From the NCBI GenBank assembly GCA_963702995.1, contig OY969783.1, forward strand, positions 5,456,001 to 5,520,000: a stretch of 64,000 nt of DNA, read 5' to 3'. Of the stretch, positions 61,251-64,000 are shown piece by piece (position 1 is the first letter of the stretch; every line of letters starts with the position of its first letter). The notes under the pieces were generated by a model that was not told the origin of the DNA, did not search any database, and was given only the letters and a program-made list of their open reading frames with translations. This DNA comes from MFD04580-c1 sp963702995. GTDB lineage: Bacteria > Planctomycetota > Phycisphaerae > Tepidisphaerales > Tepidisphaeraceae. The position numbers and the translations under genes were made by a program.

Positions 61251-64000
61251 ATGTCGCGATATTCCCTTGCATCCGACCGGCTGTTTCACCGCCCATGGCG
61301 GCCGGGGCACCCCTTCCGCCCGAAGTGCGGCCGCGTCCGGCGGATCGGCATCCCGATCCTCTTCCTCACGCTCTGCCTCGTCATCGGCGGTTACCTCCGC
61401 TTGACCAACTCCAACCGGATGCGGCATGAGGCCGAGGCCTACCTCTCCGGCCTGATCGGCGGCCGCGTCGAAGTGGCGGGAGCGACGCTGTCCATCTTCG
61501 AAGGCCTGCGGCTCGACGACGTGAAGGTCTTCGTCGATGACCCCGCCCGCGGGGAAATGCGGCGCACCGATTCGGCCCTCTTCACCGCCCGGGCATTCGT
61601 CATCAGTTACGACACCCAGTCGATGTTGCGCGGGGAGCTTGTCGCCACCCGCATCATCGCGGAGAACCCCCATATCCATCTGGCGACGGATGCCCGGACG
61701 GGGGACTGGAACTTTCGCCGTCTGGGCGAGCACAATGAGGAGCGGCCCGCCCCTCCCTTGGGCGCGCCGGCCGCCCCGCCCCCGCTGCCGGAACTGCTGC
61801 TCCGGAACGCCCGCGTCGAAGTGGATGAAGTCCAGGGCGCGGAACTGAAGCTCCTCGGCTACGTCGCCATCGACGGGCATCTGACCAGCGAAGACGGGCC
61901 GGATGGGCAGAAGTACCGGTTCGTTCTCCAAAGTCGCGGCCGCAGCGAGGCGATGGGCCCGTTGGTCAGCGGTTCCGTCCAGATGAAGACCGGGCACATC
62001 TCGGCGCGATTGCAGCGGTTCAAGTTCGGGCAGGATGTGCTGTCGCTGCTGCTGGCCGACGTCCGGGCCTGGTGCGAGCGGCATGAACTGGCGGGGGACA
62101 TGAACATTCCGTCCCTCGATTACACGCCCCCGCGCGACGGCAAGCGAGCGACATTCGCCATATCGGCCTCGCTGGACAACGTTACCCTCGCGGCGCGCCC
62201 TGAAGAGTGGGCGACTCCCGCCGAGACCGCCCGCCGGGCTGTGGTCTCAGATGCCTGCGCGGCCGTATCGGCCGCCTACCGCCTGGGCGGCTTTTCCGAG
62301 CCGCGGCCCGCCGCCACCGCCGCCCGGGTGCCCGAACCGGATGAGCCACCGCCCCCGCCCCGCCGGACGCCGTTCGACTGCGTGCGGGCGACGCTCGCCG
62401 CCGCGCCCATCCGGCTGCGTCATGTCGGGGGGACGTTCCTCTTCACCGACGCGGGGGTGGAGATTCAACGGATCGAAGGGCGGGTCGAGGGGCATCGGCT
62501 GTGGATTGACGGTCATGTTGACGGCTACGACCCCGACGCCCCCGTGGCGCTGCACGTCGGCTCCCCCGACGACGAAGACATCAACCTCCCGCCCGAGCCC
62601 CGGTTCGTCACGTCGCTCTCCGGCCCCGCGCTCGACATTTACGAGCAGTTCCGCCCCCAGGGGCGATGTCGCCTTCGGGTTGATGTCGCTCGCCCAGCGC
62701 CGAGCGGCCCGGTGACGGTCTCCGGGCGGGTTGACGTGCTTGACGGCCGCTTTGTGGACCACGACTTCCCCTACCCGCTGCGGGGCGTCGCCGGGGTGAT
62801 CCGTTTCGGCAAGCGGCCGGGCACCAACGAAGATTGGGTCTGGCTCGAGCACCTCATCGGGCGCGGCGCGGTCGGCGGCCCGAACGAAAACGCGGCGCTC
62901 TCGATCGACGGGACGATCGGCCCGCTGATCCCCGACTCCCCCGACTCGGGGGTTGACGTCGTCGTCCACGCCGACGAGGTCCGGAACGAGCCGCGCCTGA
63001 CCGAGGCCTTCCCGCCTGAGGCGCGCGCCGCCCTGGCCGTCTTCGATGCGCCGGGGAAGGGAGAGTTCCCCCGCTTTCGCGGCTCTTTCACGTGCAAGGT
63101 CCATCGCCCGCCAGGGCCGGGGCTCCGCATGACCCAGGACCTGGACATCGACCTAAGCCAGGCCGACGCCATCTTCGCCGGCTTCACCTACCCGATGCGC
63201 AACGCGAAGGCGGTCCTTCGCGTGCGCGACGGTCACGCCGATGTCGTCAGCGCGACGCTCCAGCGGGGCAACACGTCGTTGAAGGTCTCCGGGCGCGTCG
63301 GATGGCCGGCGGCCGACGGGCAGTGCGAGCCGACGGCGCTGAACGTCACCGTCCGCAACCTCCCCGTTGACGAGGACCTGCTCGCCGCGCTTCCCGCCGA
63401 CAGCGCCGAGTGGGTCCGCCGAACGGGCGTCAAGGCGAAGCTCGACGTGGATGGGAAGATTCGCTCTCCCGAGCCGGCCGCCGTCCCCGGCGCGTCGGCG
63501 GCCGGCGGCGTGGACGATCAACTCCGCGCCCGCTCGACTATGACTTCGCGGTATCACTCCATAACGGATCGGTCACGCCGGGGGATGGCGGTTTCTTCGT
63601 CTCCGATGTCAGCGGGGTGTTGCGCCTTACTCGCGATCGCCTGGAACTGACCGAGCTGCATGGAAAGCGGGCCCAGGCCGATTTGACCGCCAGCGGGCTG
63701 GTGGTCTGGCCCGGCGATCGGCCGCGTCTGACGCTCAGTGCTTCCGCGACCGAGCTTCGGCTTGACCCCGCCCTCTACCACCTGTTGCCCGAGCCTGCCC
63801 GACACGCGTGGGACGAGTTGCAGCCGCGTGGGACGCTCGACGCGCACATCACCTACGCCGCCGAAATCGGCCATGATGCCACGCCGGCGCCCCCGGGCTG
63901 GCCATTCCGCCGGGCGATCGCGATGCGGCCGTTCGAATCGACCTCACCCGCGACACGCCGCTGGCGGGCGGCATCCACTTCGACGGCGATGTCCCACCCG
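61251..64000 (+). CDS. AsmA-like/TamB-like protein, two frameshifts, runs off the window
   Basis: At least 917 residues. One N-terminal membrane helix ('IGIPILFLTLCLVIGGYL') anchors a long periplasmic beta-rich body with AsmA-type segments ('LIGGRVEVAGATLSIFEGLR', 'LDDVKVFVDDP', 'LRNARVEVDEVQ'). Such proteins bridge the periplasm and are linked to lipid transport and outer-membrane assembly. The frame breaks near 63527-63533 and again at 63890-63894 (five C for six). After correction the text continues LDYDFAVSLHNGSVTPGDGG and 'RIDLTRDTPLAGGIHFDGDV' to the last base. Read uncorrected, it would end at 63650 with a false tail. It follows the GT-C gene by 126 bases. Confidence 0.85.

Overview
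The window is a GC-rich (about two thirds G+C by eye) bacterial chromosomal segment from what looks like a planctomycete, most likely of the Phycisphaerae/Tepidisphaera type. The support is indirect: an N-terminal 'ESLEAR'-type exported-protein motif, a PEP-CTERM tail, a CPxC-YNLR-CPEC zinc-ribbon protein, several ECF sigma factors, a SpsF-like/radical-SAM fusion, and many different dispersed intergenic hairpins. There is no rRNA operon, CRISPR array or prophage. Two tRNA-Ser genes lie at 21.5-22.0 kb.

Layout. 0-1.2 kb: 3' part of a NodT/TolC-type outer-membrane efflux protein. 1.4-5.8 kb: a Dabb protein and hisD-hisC-hisB, then a zinc-ribbon ORF. 5.7-10.5 kb (minus): PPi-type phosphofructokinase, accC, accB and an Xaa-Pro peptidase. 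11-15.4 kb: a lipoprotein, queG, hsp20, miaA. 15.7-18.4 kb (minus): an unusual ECF sigma factor fused to a membrane segment, a long low-complexity region and a PEP-CTERM tail. 19.2-22.4 kb: exported kelch protein, a decayed membrane-protein gene, tRNA-Ser(CGA), tRNA-Ser(GCT). 22.4-33.8 kb: ilvB, a Ser/Thr kinase, dinB, two methyltransferases, a split 82-codon gene, an M20 amidohydrolase, hemQ, truD and a Cof-type phosphatase. 34-41.6 kb (minus): addB-addA. 42.3-47.2 kb: a BatA-like protein, a STAS/RsbW pair, a rhomboid protease and a small membrane protein. 47.4-54.6 kb: a nonulosonic (sialic/legionaminic-like) acid cluster with a Maf/DUF115 transferase, a nucleotidyltransferase-degenerate radical SAM fusion, a CMP-sugar synthetase, NeuB and NeuC. 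55-64 kb: HDOD protein, ECF sigma, anti-sigma-like protein, CsgG-like protein, GT-C membrane transferase and an AsmA-like protein running off the end.

How the parts fit. hisDCB covers the middle and late steps of histidine synthesis. accB/accC supply the carrier and biotin carboxylase of acetyl-CoA carboxylase. AddAB is the double-strand-break resection complex. NeuC, NeuB and the cytidylyltransferase make and activate a nine-carbon acidic sugar, and Maf is the expected transferase onto a surface protein, often flagellin.

A strong overall feature is frameshifting: I count 13 single-frame breaks inside otherwise well-conserved genes, at about 0.63, 18.14, 27.06, 28.17, 32.25, 36.27, 37.97, 38.74, 43.35, 50.24, 54.46, 63.53 and 63.89 kb. 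Most look like one missing base, often in a short homopolymer, which suggests sequencing or assembly error rather than mass gene decay. Composite coordinates are given for those genes.
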